Source: Microbotryomycetes sp. JL201
Taxonomy: Eukaryota > Basidiomycota > Microbotryomycetes
Length of the DNA: 64,000 nt
Direction of reading: 5' to 3'
Assembly (NCBI GenBank): GCA_033819885.1
Contig: JAQYUZ010000005.1
Location: 1-64,000 of the forward strand
Below are positions 35,115 through 48,600 of this stretch, one piece after another. A program made the translations under genes and the position numbers. How positions within the stretch are numbered: the first letter of the stretch is position 1; each line of letters starts with the position of its first letter. The notes below the pieces were generated by a model. That model saw only the letters and a list, made by a program, of their open reading frames with translations, was not told where the DNA came from and ran no database searches.

Positions 35115-38100
35115 TTAAACCCTCGCTTGCTGAGACTGCTGCTGCTGCTCAAAGTTCTTTTTCAAGTTTGAGAGCAAAGAAGTCCTCATCCTGTCCATCA
35201 ATAAACAAAAGCCGTCAGTGATATCCTTACAATGCAAATGCTCGCGCGCGCGCACACACGCACTTCTTCTCAATCTTGGACTGGTTCGACTCGCTCTCTG
35301 CTGCCAGACCCGCAGCGCCGGCGGCGTAGGTCGCACCAGCAGACACTTCACTGTCGAGCAACAGCTTGTTGGTCGCCAACCTCCTCATGTCTTCCTCAAG
35401 AGAATCCTTCGTGATGAGCTTGATGATGCGCACGTCCCGCTTTTGACCGATCCGATACGCGCGATCCTCGGCTTGCTTGTCATTATGGGGGTTATAGTCC
35501 TGGTCATAAAAACTGACATTGACGCGAATCAGTGATCAGCCGCGGAGAAATGAAGAATTTCTACAACCACACACGCACATGACAGTATTGGCAGCGACAA
35601 GATTCAGTCCAAGTCCACCAGCCCGCGTCGACAATACTGCCAAAACGACGCTCCTAAATCAGCCACACCCCCGCGTAACACTTGCAGCCACAGCCTACTC
35701 ACAGAAAACTGTTATCTCGGGATCTTTGGTGAACGTGTCGACGAGTCCTTGTCGCTCAACGACATTTGTCTGACCAGTCAACTTGAGATACTTGATGCCC
35801 ATCGTGTCGAGCACAACCTCGAGAATGTCGAGCACTTGAGTGAATTGCGAAAACAGCAGAATCCTGTCGCCAGCGGCCTTCATGCGAGGCAACATTTCTT
35901 TGAGCTTGTCAATTTTACCGGCCGACATCCATTCGTCGTTTGTCAACGCAAACTTGCTCAAGTACTGTTCGCAAGGCATCATCGCATGAGCAACAAAGGT
36001 TCATCAATCAACTGGCCAACTTACGCGGTAGCCGAGACAGAATCTGTGCAGTTCAAAGTCTGTCATAATGTCCATGTCTTCGTATATCAAGTCCGTATTG
36101 CGGTCCGCAAACTCGAGCTCCTTCAAGCATTCGCGCGACATTTCTCGCAACTTTTCGTCCGTGTACAACCTCCTAAACAGCATTGGATGATTTGACGCGT
36201 AGTTACGTCAACAAGCACAGTCAGGACGGTTGCGCACAATGACATCCGAGCCTCTCAACTCATCTTTCGCAGATCCGTAAGCACGTGTGTGCTCGACGCG
36301 TTGTCAGCTCTGTTGCCCGTCTTTGTGCTCGCTGCAGCCTTTCTTCGCCGACCGGGTTTGGGCTTTTCTTCATCGTTCGAGCCGTCTCGAGACACATTGT
36401 CGTCTTCGTCGTCAAGCTCTTCGCCCTTGTCGGCAGCCTCCAACAAAGCTTTTTTGCTCCTCGTCAACGCTTCTTCGTATACCTCGCGCTGTAACGGTGT
36501 CATGTCGCACCATTCGATCGTCTCGGACTTGTTGGGCAAGTCTTGCAACACTTGGGCCTTTTTGCGACGAAGCACAAACGGTGTCATCATGCGTTTGGCG
36601 CGAGAGATGCGCTCGCGAGAGAGCAAGTTGGCTTGTTGACCCGGCGCAACTTTGAAAATGGCTCTCAACGACTCGCCGGCGTCGCGAAACTGTTCTGGCA
36701 AGATGAATGAGAGCAACGACTGGGCAGAGTACGAACAAACCGAGGTCAGAACAGCAAGCCAAGAAGGATTGTGGGGGAGGGAGATCCAGGAGAAGACAAA
36801 CTCACGACGAGCTCTTGCAAATTGTTCTGAAGCGGCGTGCCCGTCAACAATAGACGCCACTCTGCCTTGATCAACATCAAGTCTCTGTACTTTTTCGATT
36901 CCGAATTTTTGAGCTGGTGACCTTCGTCAAAGACAGTCACTTTAAAGTCCATGCGTTTACGTAAAAATTTGATGTCGTCGGCCGAGCTCGTCGCAATGTT
37001 GTAAGTCGTCACGACAACATCCAAATCGTCCATCGCTCTCAGCTCGTGGCGCAAGTCTGCTCGGTCAGCTTGAGAACCGTAGTAGCTTCGAACGTTGATG
37101 TCTGGCGCAAAGATCGAAAACTCGCGCAACCAATTCTCGAGCGTCGACGACGGTACTACGACAAGGTGCGGCCCTGGCTGGTTCGTCTCTTTGATATGTG
37201 CAATCAAAGCAATGACTTGGACCGTTTTTCCGAGACCTGCGCACAACGGAAGACGTCGTCAGAACCTTGTCGACAAACCCTTGACCGAGTCGTTCGCTCA
37301 CCCATCTCGTCTGCAAGAATGCAAGACGTGCGCCTAGACCAGAGCAAATTGAGCCAGTTGAGACCGAGCATTTGGTAGTCCTTGAGCTTGACAGATTCGG
37401 GAACGCCAGCAGGTTGCTTGCGAATGTACCCTTCAAACGCCGCTCGCACGACTGGGTCCTGAGACGTGTCGACACGCTCTCTGATTGTCTCTTCCGAGAT
37501 TGCTACCATGTTCAATCCAACGTCGTCCGGATTTGCTTGCTGATGAGCTGCAGAATTTGTGACTGCGGCGCCACTCTGCCAGATTCTCATCACCCTGGAC
37601 AGCTCGACGCCAATCTGCTCGCAGCGCGTGAGAACCTTGTCGACTTCACCCATGCCCGTAACAACGTCTAGATACGTCTCCATCATCATGTTGCCAACGC
37701 CTTTCTGCTTGCGAGTGCGCGATTTGAAATCATCAACGTCGGCAAACGGTCGCATCTTGATCACGGTCGTTGCTTGTGCAGCCGTACAGCCTGCAAACAG
37801 ATCAGTCATCATCTTTACAGTAGTTCCGCAAAACAATCAAGGGACGCACCTGCCAGCTCTGTCAGTTCCTCCTTGTCGGCCTTGTTGAAAAAGTCAAGCG
37901 CGAGCGCCATCCGTCTGGCGGCGACTGCCGGCGACTCGATCGAGTCGAATTCTCCGTCACTGCCGCCCGAGTCGTATGCACCTCCGTCGTCGTCAGACTC
38001 ATCGCTGGCTGTTGTTCGCCGTCGTTTCTTTTTCGTCGTCGACAAGCTCGACGCTGCGGCTAATTGCCTCGCAAGAATCTGACCTGTAGTTTGAGGCGCT

Positions 38101-39717
38101 TGGTAATGCTTGTTCTGAGGTCGACTGTTGACGGCGTATTGCGAATACATTTGAGAATGTGGCACGGGTTGCCGTTGCAGGTTCGATCTTTGTGCGTTTT
38201 GGCTCGCCCTCGCCTGCTGCTCGTAGATCATGCGCTGGCGCTGAGCGAGCTCGGCGGCGTACTGTTGAGCATGGCATCAGTAAACGCCGCGAGAAACATT
38301 CTCACAGCGTCTCACCATTCGACTCATTTCCGCTTGGTCACGCTAGTTTGGAAAAAGCACTACGTCAGCGCTGCCACGAAACATGGATACGGACGAGCCT
38401 GACCATCATTTGTTCCTGCTGAGCACGTTCAGCGTCTCGCTTCCTTGACGTCGCGACCTGGATGTATTCGTGGTACTTTCTTAATCGTTCTTGGTCAAAC
38501 GGCGACAACATTTGACCCATCTCCCTCGTGCGCGTCAAGTCCAAAAACGCTCGAGCGTGCTCTCCCGGCAGATTTTGAGCCATCTCGTGAATCGTGGGTC
38601 GTCGTGGCGCTTGATTTGGAATTTGAGGTCGATTGTGGCCGTTGAGCGCGGCTGGCCCAAACCCAGGGAGCGTGAACGCTCCAGACTGCTGCATTGCTGG
38701 TTGCACCGGACCTTGCTGGGGTGAGGCGTATCCGTAGGCCGCTCCCGCCGCCGGTGGCGACTGCGAGTTTTGGTGCGCAGGTTGTGGGGATTGTGAGTTT
38801 GGCATTGGCTGTTGTCGTTGATACGCCTGAACAGGACCTCTGCGTTGTTGTGCTGCCATTTGCTGCTGCTGCGTGTACAGCTGCTGCTGTTGCTGTTGCA
38901 TATGTTGCTGCTGAATTTGTTGCTGTTGAGCTTGCATTGCCGCCGGTGTGGCTAGCGGTGAGTTGACTCGAGCATAAGAGGCCGCCATTTGAGGCGACAT
39001 TGTGCTCGCGGGAGAACCCGTATTGACCCGCGCTTGTGGTGCTCCGGCATTGACCAGAAAACCAATGGCTGTCACATAGTCTTGTCCCCCCTTCATCCAA
39101 GCGTGCCAAGCTGCTTCTCGCGCAAAGTTTGAGCCAATCGTTTGAGCGAACCGATCGAATCCTTCGTCCTGGCCTAAATGAGGTGCGGCTTGCGGAGCGG
39201 GTGTGCTCGAAGGTGTCGAGTTGTAACTCGTTGAAATGTCGACCTGCGACACATTGCCATTCGTTGGAGGAGCAGAGACGGGTATACTGCCATCGGACGT
39301 GGACCCGCCTATTGTTATATCACCGTTTGCAGCGCCGTTGGTCCCGTCGTAAACTGATGATGCCGAAGAAGGCGGACCTGAATCGACGTTGAACGACGAG
39401 AGCCGACTTTGAAGCGTGGCAGTGAACGATGCCGGCTGTTCTGAGGATGAAGCGCCCGCATTGGCTGACAGTTCGCCTTCCGCTGGCGTATTGAGCGACG
39501 ACACACCGCTGTCATCTGCTGTCTCTGCAGGGCCTCCGCCTCGTCGTAGGCGCTTCCGAGCCGTCGTCGTCGATGTCGCTTGGTCGGAAGGGGTTTGAAC
39601 TGCGCTGTTTTCGTTTGTGGACGGCGCGGAAGCCTGTTGTCCCAGACCTGTTGATCTCGGTGCAAAATACGTCGAGTTGATGCCAAAGTCGTCGCCATCA
39701 TTGCCGTTCACGTCCAT
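35115..39717 (-). CDS. FUN30: Fun30/SMARCAD1-type chromatin remodeller
   Basis: A Snf2-family ATPase. The N-terminal third (from MDVNGNDGDDFGINSTYF) is disordered with a Gln-rich block around 38870-38940 (runs of Q with M). A CUE-like helical part precedes TVIKMRPFADVDDFKSRTRK. The motor reads VKLKDYQMLGLNWLNLLW, CILADEMGLGKTVQVIALIA, FKVTVFDEGHQLKNSESKKY (DEGH, the Fun30-type motif II), LLLTGTPLQNNLQELV, SNHPMLFRRLYTDEKL, DRILLFSQFTQVLDILEVVL, STRAGGLGLNLVAANTV and AEDRAYRIGQKRDVRIIKLI. The protein ends QQQSQQARV. Homologues act in heterochromatin silencing and DNA-end resection. The ORF opens at 39780 without ATG; 39717 is the first ATG, and an upstream exon remains possible. Confidence 0.9.
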
Positions 39718-40615
39718 GATGGAGGGACTGTCTGACTGCTCGCGCCCCGAGTGCTTCGTGAGGGAGCCAAGACCCGCCAAGCTCTAGTGTTGAGAGTCTA
39801 GTCGGTTGCCGTTGCCAACACACGAGGATCCGTGACTGTGACACTTGGATGTGCCGCCAGCTCCTTTGCCGCAAGCAGCCAATCTCTTGGTGGCAGAGCT
39901 CTGTGAAAATGCAACATGGTCACCATGTCAGCGGAATGAACACTTTGTCACTCTGTGAGTGTCTTGTGCGCGCGTTGGTTGTGTCGTACATGGGGCCGCA
40001 GAAAACAATCGCGCGCGACGGCGGCGACGTCGATCGGGCCAGTCCCGCTTTGCTTTGACGAGGCCGAGTCATGGAGGATGCTTGCTACCACATAAGAGGT
40101 CGCTGCGTCGCGTCGCTGCTGTGCGCCTACGTTGTTGTGTGCGCCGCCGTGGTGTGTACGCGCGCGAAGCTCGTCCCGCTGCACGACAACAGCGTCACAG
40201 CGAGCGACAAGGCTCCTTTGACCGAGACTTGCTAGTTCACCTGGCCAGACCCCGTTGTACGCGACTTACTCTTGGCTTGACGAGTGTGAGCAGTCGGGGA
40301 GCGCGCGCGCGCGTGCTGCAGCCGAGTCACCGCCCGTCCTCGAACAGAGCAGCACGAGTCTCAAAGGCGCGCGGACAAGCAAGAAAACAAGCACAGACGG
40401 CCAAACAGGCAGCCCGTGATGTCCAAGGCGCGCTCGCGAGTTGACCCTGATGCGACAAACGTCAAACCGGTCACGTGCAAGTCACGCGTCCGCGTCCGCC
40501 CTACAAACATACACATCCCAACAAGACGCAGCAAAGTTGCAAGAGAATACTGTCATGAACCACGGACAACGACGAGCACGTTCGCATACAATCACAACAA
40601 TCCGGATCAACCTGT
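39718..40615. other. intergenic region upstream of FUN30
   Basis: About 900 bp between FUN30 and the stop of the DUF1765-like gene. It should contain the FUN30 promoter and 5' untranslated region. A 54-codon plus-strand frame at 40071-40235 (MEDACYHIRGRCVASLLCAY...) has a hydrophobic middle (SLLCAYVVVCAAVV), but there is no family match and no sign of splicing. I do not annotate it as a gene. The stretch around 40280-40320 is rich in GCGC. Confidence 0.45.
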
Positions 40616-43600
40616 TCAAGCACCCTCTTCAAAACTCTGAGGCCACGACACGGCCAACCGGGGCACGCTGTACGAAAGAGTCAGCCGGCGAGCCAGCCTC
40701 ATACAGCCACGTATCACACTCACGTGTCGACAAAGCCGCGATTGTGCTTGCGACCTTCGTCTTCCTCTTCTTGCAACCGAGCCACCCAATCGGTCCATTC
40801 ATCTAAAAGCGTCTACAGGTCAGCAGTGTCCCCTCTGCAGTCGCGGTCAAACGAGATCAGACTGACCGAGAGCATCTTCATAATCCCTCAGCCCGCGCAC
40901 GGCATAGGGATGTAGCTTGCGATCATAGCCTCTAGGCCGATCTTGCCTGTACTGCGCCGGAATCGGAGGTACTGGCACACCTTCCTTGAACATCTCAAGC
41001 GCAGCAGGAGGCAAGATTGAGATCCTTTTCGAGAACCTCGCAGACACTCGAGGCGAGACGACGGCGGCGTGTGGTGGCGGAGCAGAATTGGGATCCAATA
41101 AAGTCGACCGACCCAGTCCAGACGCCAGCGGAAACACAGTGTCTGACGTACCCGTGGACACGACCGAAGCCGCGTCAGAATGGCTCTTTCCGGTCCGAGG
41201 CGTCGGAGACTCTTCATCTGGCATGTCGGACCGAGGCGACAGGCCATTCTCAAATTCGAACGCAAAGAAGGCCGGCCCGCGCGAAGACCGCTTGGCACGC
41301 TTCGACATTGTGTCTGGCGTCGAATGGGGAGCAAGATCAAATTCTGTATCGGCCGTCGTCGGAGCTGAAGCTGTCGTACTCGATCTCGTGTCTTCGGACG
41401 ACTCGTCAAATCCACTTTGACCCGAGGCACCGTCATCTTGCGCGTCCGTCCGAGGTGAGGAATTGAAATCTTCTTCGGCATACAGCTCATCTCGGCGAAC
41501 AGTGCCGCCACCTGATCCAGTCTTTTTACCAAGACCTCCCTTGAGCCACGAGACGACTCGAGCAACGGTCGCGACTTCCTTGATGCCGCCGGTACTGCTG
41601 CCGGCGCCGAACGCGCCGGTCGCCTTGCGTCCGTTCTCGGCAACCGGAACGTTCGAGTTGACGAGTTCCTGCGAATCGTCTTCATCATCTTCAGTGTCAG
41701 ACTCGAAAAGACCGGCCAACTCGTCCACCGTGAACGGAGCTTCCTTGACACCTCGTGTCGAACAAATAGTCGATCGTTTTGGTTTGAAAAAGTCGTCATC
41801 TTCAGGCAAATTTTGTACTGGCTCGAGCTCGTCGTGACGTTTGCGAATTGCTTCGAGTCGGACGTTCATCAAGCCAAAAATCGCCAGGATCCGAGGGTCA
41901 CGAGGTCGATCGGGATGTTGTTCGGCGTCTGTAATGCCCAGGCGCGACAAGCGCCACACGAGCAATCGAATAAAGTAACCTCGCACGCCCGCATTCCAGT
42001 GCAGATACATGCGCTCAAACAGCGTCTCATCGAGAATGACATGTTCGCACAATTCGTCGCGATCAGCAGGCCGAAGCGTGAAGCTGCGACGTTAGACTTA
42101 TCAGCACGATCGCACATGGAAGCAAACAACCAAAAAAGTAATGAGGACTCACATCTCGAAATGCGCATAAATGAAGGCGATTGTCCGCATGAGCGCGACC
42201 GTATTGTCGGCGTTGCCGAGAATGATTTTGACGCAAGAAAAAATGAAAGGAATGTCGAACAAATCAAGCGAGGACTCTGACGGTTTGGGAACGATCAGGT
42301 CCTCGTCCGAATCGCGCGTTGACGGTGCGGGATAGCTCAGAGTATAAATCAGGCCCTCTGTGCCGGTCACAATTGGTCAGCCGCCGTCTCGTATATTCAG
42401 ACACCCTCAAGAAACCGTACGCACCGATCAAATCCAGCAAGATAAAGACGCTTCGAGTGTCCCACATGGATGTCCGTTTCATGCTTGCCCTGATCCACAG
42501 AGGCAACATTCGACTGAAAGCGTGTCTCCGAACGTCCGTGTCTGCAGAAACGTCATGTTCGCTCCCCGCAGTCGCAGGAGGACCGCCAACGATATCGAGC
42601 ATCGTTTGCACCAAACGCCTATTGGCCAATTCGAGAATCTTGGGCTTTTGACCAAAACTGAGGTTGGCAGAATCGTTTGTATTAAAGTTGTTATTGTTTG
42701 GACCGATTGACGTGACTGAGCGCAAGTTGCGATGCACGAGTGAGTCACATTTCTCAAGCAAGGACGCCGCCAGGAACAGGGCGCCCGGAGCCGTGACAAC
42801 CGACGCTGGGTCGAGCGGATGCTGGTTCGCCAAATACCGTCTTTGATCCATTGGTACCAGATGGTGTGCCAATTGACGATGGTACGCTCGGTAGAACGCA
42901 AACGGCAAGTCTGAATCGGATGCCGTCCAGCGAATTAGCCAGTTGCCGGCCATTTCAACAACGTCGTTTGCGTCTCTGACGAGCGCTTCATCGTCTACAT
43001 CGGCAGCCGTTTGCGACGATGATTTGCGCCCCGATGGCAGCAACAAATCGAGGTACGACTTCATGTCTCGCAGACACAGGCTCCACAAGTGCGCCGGGAA
43101 CAGCTCCAAATTGACAGTTGGCAAGTTGTCCTCCTTGATGCCAGCCTCGGCGAGCACTCTCGAAAAACATTGCCTCTTGACGCGAGGAAGAGCTCGCAAA
43201 AGTTTGAACGCGACGCCCTCGATCCGGAAGAAAGCAAGAGCTAGACCATCACGTTTCATCAGCATCGACCGGCGTAATTCTTTGCGGTGCTGTGCTCACC
43301 CATGACGCGACCGGAAAACACAAGAGTGTTGGCATAGACGGCTATTAAAACATCACTCTGCCGTCAGACTGTGAGCACTGCTTTTGCAGCGCCAGACTTG
43401 CCTTTTTCATTCAACTTTTCGACAGCGAAAGACAAAACCTCGACGATCGCCGCCCTGTACCTTGCTTGAGCGAATGGATCGTCTTGTAGCGCTGCAGCAG
43501 ACAGAAAATGGCTGGACGAAGTGGACTCAGCATCGCAGAGATTAGACGGTCCTGAGAGCGCAAGACAAACCTTTCGGCAATAGCGGCGACAGACTCGAGG

Positions 43601-46600
43601 CAAGCGCCTCGATGTGCAGGCTGCATCTCTCGCAGCTCTGTTGTCAACAAGCTAAGCCTGCAGACGGTAACAAGAACGACTTAGGGACCTTTTCTGCGCT
43701 CGAACGTGTGGCCTCTCGCTGCTCACCAGCGAAAAAGAATGTCTCTTTGAATCGAAGTCACGCTGGCAGAAGACCGTCGGGCTGGGCTGGCTTCCTCTCG
43801 CTTGAGGAACGGAATCAAGACATTGACCAGAACGTTGCCTCTCTCGGCGACATTTCCAACCATTGCAGATGTGTACCTGCAACCACGGATCATGTGAGCA
43901 CGTCAAATACGAAATTTGCTCGACGAAGCTTACTCGGTCAGTGAATTGTCAAGCATCATCCACTCGGCCGTCAAGGACGTCTCGACGGCAAACGGCCCTA
44001 AAGTCGTCCTGTCCGTCTGGGCCGTGTCTGGAGTCTGGATCAATTGAGGAGTGCTGAAAATGTCGGATGACCTCGAAGTACTGCGAGCGGCGTCGGTATC
44101 CGCATCTGTCGCATCCATTTGTGGCTTGTCGATTTGAGGGGTTGTGGTCGACAAGGACGAGGTTTGCTGTTGTCTGAGCATGGCACTTTGCACAAGCACG
44201 GGCGTCGCAGATCCTCTTGACAGACTTGGGGACACATCAATTTTCGGGCTTGCAGAAGATGATGATGTGCCGTCGGGTCGGACCACTCGCTGAGCAACGG
44301 CGACGGAGGCGTGGGACGGTAAAGCGGCCCCGTACACGCGTCGATCTATCTCATCGTCATCGTCGTAGCTAACGTCTTCGCTGTCCGATGATGTGACACT
44401 GCTTGGCGTCTCGGGCCGCGTGCTTCTCGAGGGCGCCCTGAACCCGGGCTGCACCTTCGTGTCACTCCGGTGTTGGACAGGCGACAGTTTCGAAGACGAA
44501 AATTCCTGTTGTCAACCTCGTATCAGCATCTTAGAGCGAGAGGACCTTGTGGCGCTCTGAACCTACTCGGTAGTCGTCACTGCCACTTTTGCGAGCTCCG
44601 TCTTTGCGCGACGACAACAAGTCGAATGACCTCCTTTCGCCTCTGTCCATACCACGGTCTCGGTTTTCAGCCTGTGTTGATTCAGTCTTGTCCTTTTTCT
44701 GCCAACTCGTCAACATGTCGGCGCTCTTTCTTGCGGCTGCTAAACTCATGCCCAACATGCTAGCTCCGACAGGGCCGCCTAATTTCGCTGCAGACGAGCG
44801 CCTTTGACTAGTCTCGCTCGCGTTTGTGCCACCTCCATTCAACAAGTTAGAGATGCTCGATCGTCTAGGTCGCTTGCCAAAAAGCTTGCCCGAAAGTCCA
44901 TTTCCGTCTTTGTTCGAGGCAGCAGATTTATCATCGACAGACATGTCTGAAGCAAACGCCGAAGACGGGTCGTTGCTGTTGCTGCCTATACTTCCGGCGC
45001 TGGACTTTCGGTTTCCAACGCCGCCGAGCTTGCCAAGTAATCTACGGCCAACAGACGTCGAAGGTTGACTTGCTGACGTGCTCAATTCGCCAAAACCTTT
45101 GTCGATTGGTACCGGATAAATAGATGCAGCTGAATTTGCTGCCGAAGAGCTCGATTCGGCCTCTGTGAAAGGCTTGCGTGTCGTCGTGGCCGAAACAACT
45201 TGAAACCCAGACGAACCACCGCCCTGATTCGCTCGAGCCCGTAGTTTGCTAAGCTGTTTACCGATAGATGTTCTTGAAGGTGAATTGCCAGGTGCTGCGT
45301 CCGTGGTGTCACCAGCACGTGCTTGTGCGCTATAACTCGTCCTTCTTTGCGGCGGCGGCGCGACAGAATTAGTTGGGGGCGGCGGGAGAGACTTGTCGAG
45401 AGACATGCCCGGCCGTCCATGGGATTGCGACGAAGTCAAAGACCGACCGCTTGTTGATGACGTGAGATCAGTCGGCCTCGAGTCGAAAGAACCCGCCATA
45501 CTTGACTCTAGCCTCGAACCAGTCCCAATGTCCACCGAAGGCCTCGTCGTGCGATCATCGCGGCGCGGAAGATCGAAAGACTCATTGTGGCGTCGACTGG
45601 ACGACTCGTCAGATGGTGCGGCTGATGAAGATGCAAATGACAGTAACGACGCGAGTGAGTTTTTGCGTCTTTTGGGAGCAGTCGATTGCGTTCGTGGCTC
45701 TTGTCTAGACGCAATCTGCTCCGAAGAGGTCGTCAATGCCGTCGCTGTCGGCGCAGACAGTGCAAGTTTGGGTTCGGGCTTGTTGAGTGCGATCGATTTT
45801 TCCAATTCGAGTTCCAACTCGAGCATCATGTCGACTTTGGGCGGTTCTTTGCGGCCAAGAGGCGTCGTGGCTCCACCTCTGCTTGGTACAAGACTGAGTG
45901 CTGCTCCGTCTGGACGCTGGAACGGCGGGTCCTGAACGATCGACGTCGTCGTCGGCGTCTCGACCGGGTTCGATGAATCAGCCGCTGCCAAATGCACCGC
46001 GTCAGGTCGACGTTCGGCCCTCGGAGTCGTCGCCGCCGCCGCATCCTCGTCGCCGCCAAGCTTGAGCAGGCTTGTCAAGTCAAACATCGTGCTTGAATTT
46101 GAAAAGTCGAGGTCAAGACTCAAGGTCGGAGGCGCCAGCGACGATAGGGCTGAAGATGACGAAACGCCGCTTGTAGACCTCGGCATATCAGAGCTCGGCC
46201 GCTCAACATCTCTTGCACCTCTGTATGACTCGATTCGCCGATTCCAGTCACTCGCTGCCGACGGACTTTGCGCCGGCAACACTGAACGTTGTTGCAGCAC
46301 AGGCGACTGCGTCGTCATGGTTGGCGAATTCGCTGGACTCGTGAAAGGAATCATTGACGGTTTTGCCTGGGTGTCGAGTGGCGCCCTGGAAAAGCTCGGC
46401 GGCCGTGGCAACGAAGTGCCTTGAGGCTTGCCGAGGCCGAGCTTGGAAGAGGACGTCGGAGAAGGACGATTGAGTAACACCTGTGCGTCTGGGGTCCGAG
46501 GCCTGGGTCGATCGAGGACAGAGCCTTTCCATTCCTTTGCAGGTGATGGAGCGGGCGTCGAACCGAGTTTGGACGGCGTCGAAGCAACAGATGGTGGTCC

Positions 46601-47683
46601 CGATGTAGACGCGTCGCTTCTCGTGGGTTTCGATGCCCGAGCAGGCGTGACGTGAGTGGTTCCAGCAAGGAACGTGCTTGCCAAATCTGGCGTCTTCGGC
46701 CTTGGCCTGTCCAAGACGGATGGCTTTGATGTCGAGGGCGACCTTGCTACGCCTTTGTCTGCCGCTTCACCGTCCGGCAATCTGGGTACTGTGTTCGTCA
46801 CGGTGCTTTGCGTGTCACGGCCGAATGAATCTTGCCGTCGAATCGGTGACGCTTGCGCTTCAGGTTGGAGCGATAAGTCGAGCGACTGATCTCGTGCCGT
46901 ATCGAATGAGAACGTTGGTCTGAGCAAGCCATCGCCGCCAGAGTTGTATTCAATTCGCGATGAACTGTCCTCGGCCCGGTCGGCTTGAATAGTCGTTTCG
47001 GCAGACGTACTTTGGCGAGAAGTTGCCGAGTTCGACAAAGTCGCATCTGGCGTTTTTGGGCGAGGTCTGTCGAGCACGGACGCTTGCAGAGAACCTGTCG
47101 CTGCAGGAGTGACGCTACTTTGTGGCGCGACCAGTCGGTCACGAGACTGCCGCCTGTCGGCCTGAAGACTTTTTGACATTGGTGCGTCGCCGTTCGTTCT
47201 CGAATCGTTTGACGTGCGCCGAGATGGGCGAGGTGCCTGAGTCGGTGACGGCAGCGGACTGCGCCTGGACGAATAGTCTGAGATGCGGGCTGGCAAGTTG
47301 ACAGTCATTCCGTTAGGGCCTTTCGACGAAGAAGGTGATACTGGCACGCCTGATTCGTGTGTAGATGAATGAGCTGTGCCGGGCACGATCGAATTGCTCG
47401 AGCGGCGAGGAGTCTGCGCACTCGTCTTGCTTGACAAAGGTTTCGGCCTCGAGCTCTGAACGCTCGTGCGCTGAGCCGACCTCGCGTTGTAGTTTGATGG
47501 GAACATGATTGATGATGGCGACGGCGAGGGCGACGGGCCATTGCTGGCACCATCTGATGGCGAATGGAGCGGACTGACAGCTTGGCCGTTGCTCAAACTC
47601 GCATGTCGCGTCGTCGTCGTATGCGTCAAGTCGAGCGCGGCGGGTGGACCTTTGCGTGGAGACTCGTTCGCTGAGCGGTACAT
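40616..47683 (-). CDS. giant DUF1765-like (UPF0592) fungal protein
   Basis: The longest gene here, probably over 2,000 residues. From MYRSANESPRKG (47683) one exon of about 3.1 kb encodes a Ser/Thr/Pro/Arg-rich disordered region. Phrases of the type SVLDRPRPKTPD recur about four times. Later exons hold YTSAMVGNVAERGNVLVNVL, EMQPAHRGACLESVAAIAE, KRDGLALAFFRIEGVAFKLL, AHLWSLCLRDMKSYLDLLLP, FSRMLPLWIRASMKRTSMWD, TRSVFILLDLIGAY, and ERMYLHWNAGVRGYFIRLLV followed by WRLSRLG. The tail DEWTDWVARLQEEEDEGRKH runs into a last exon ending SFEEGA. The helical C-terminal half resembles the fungal DUF1765/UPF0592 family (S. pombe SPAC7D4.03c), of unknown function. The linkage of all exons into one gene is inferred from phase and continuity. 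Confidence 0.72.
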
Positions 47684-48600
47684 GACCAAATCAGGCGCGT
47701 CAGGTCGGCGTCGGCGGCGGCGAGTGTGGCCGCGCGCCGCGTCGAGTCGTCCCCGTCGTCGCTGACGCAGAGATTTGAATACTCGGCGGTCTCTGTCAGG
47801 TTTGTACGAGGCGTGTTTGCTGAGTCGAGTGTGGTTCGCCCTGAGTATCGGCCGAGTGACGAGGCAAGAGTGCGAGGTGGCACGCCCGCCAATGAGCCAG
47901 AGCTGCAGCCCACTCGAGCGTGCACACAGCTGCAGACAAGCGAGCACAGAAGCATCATGTCAGTATCTGGCTATCTGCCAAGCTCTGTGTCTCGAGCTGG
48001 TGTGTGCAGTCGTTCAGGCGACGCTATCGCCGCAGACGCCTTCGACATTCATGCACAACTGACTGACCTCCGCAACAGAGCTGAACGATCGATGAAGCAG
48101 AGAGCGCAGAGAAAGAAGACGTGTGTGACGAGGACGAGAGCGAATGGCAATCAAACACCCGAGACCGGGAGCGGCGGGGACTTGGCTCCTGCAGTCGTCA
48201 TTCAGGTTTGTGCATATGTCATTTCAATCATTACAAGCTCGCCTGTGCGATGCAAACAGAAATACGGTACTCGACTTGACTGGACATCACCTTGTGACAA
48301 GGGGTCGACATGCGCAGCTCACTCCCGCCTTGCCATGACCCCATGATTAAAAACAGCCACGCGACCAAGGCGATCGTGGAACGCGCCGCGTCCAGGTTCC
48401 GCCGCTCGACTGATCTTTCGACAATGCACTACCTTTCGTTGCACTCAAGTCAGACTATATGTTATATAAACAAGTGTGTGATTGTGAACAAACTTGTAAT
48501 TCGTCAAAAGCAAAGAAGTGAAGGGGTATCCCTGCAAAGTCTATGTACAAGAAGTGGAGAATGCTCAGATATCAAAGGCACATAGGTCCTGGTTCGTTCT
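47684..48600. other. intergenic region, one doubtful frame
   Basis: 917 bp upstream of the giant gene and downstream of the Kex2 repeat gene. A plus-strand frame from an ATG near 47957 to 48346 begins MSVSGYLPSSVSRAGVCSRS and includes a basic helical stretch (RAERSMKQRAQRKK). It has no family and no clear splice signals and is not annotated as a gene. The stretch near 48440-48540 is AT-rich, as expected for a 3' flank or terminator of the minus-strand gene. Confidence 0.45.

Noticed and set aside
40071-40235. 54-codon plus-strand frame with a hydrophobic middle
   Set aside because: It is short, Cys/Val-rich and family-less, and lies where the FUN30 promoter is expected. A real small membrane protein cannot be excluded.
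47957-48346. Plus-strand frame starting MSVSGYLPSSVSR
   Set aside because: There is a true ATG, but no family, no splice support and no conserved motif. It could be the 5' flank of the giant minus-strand gene.
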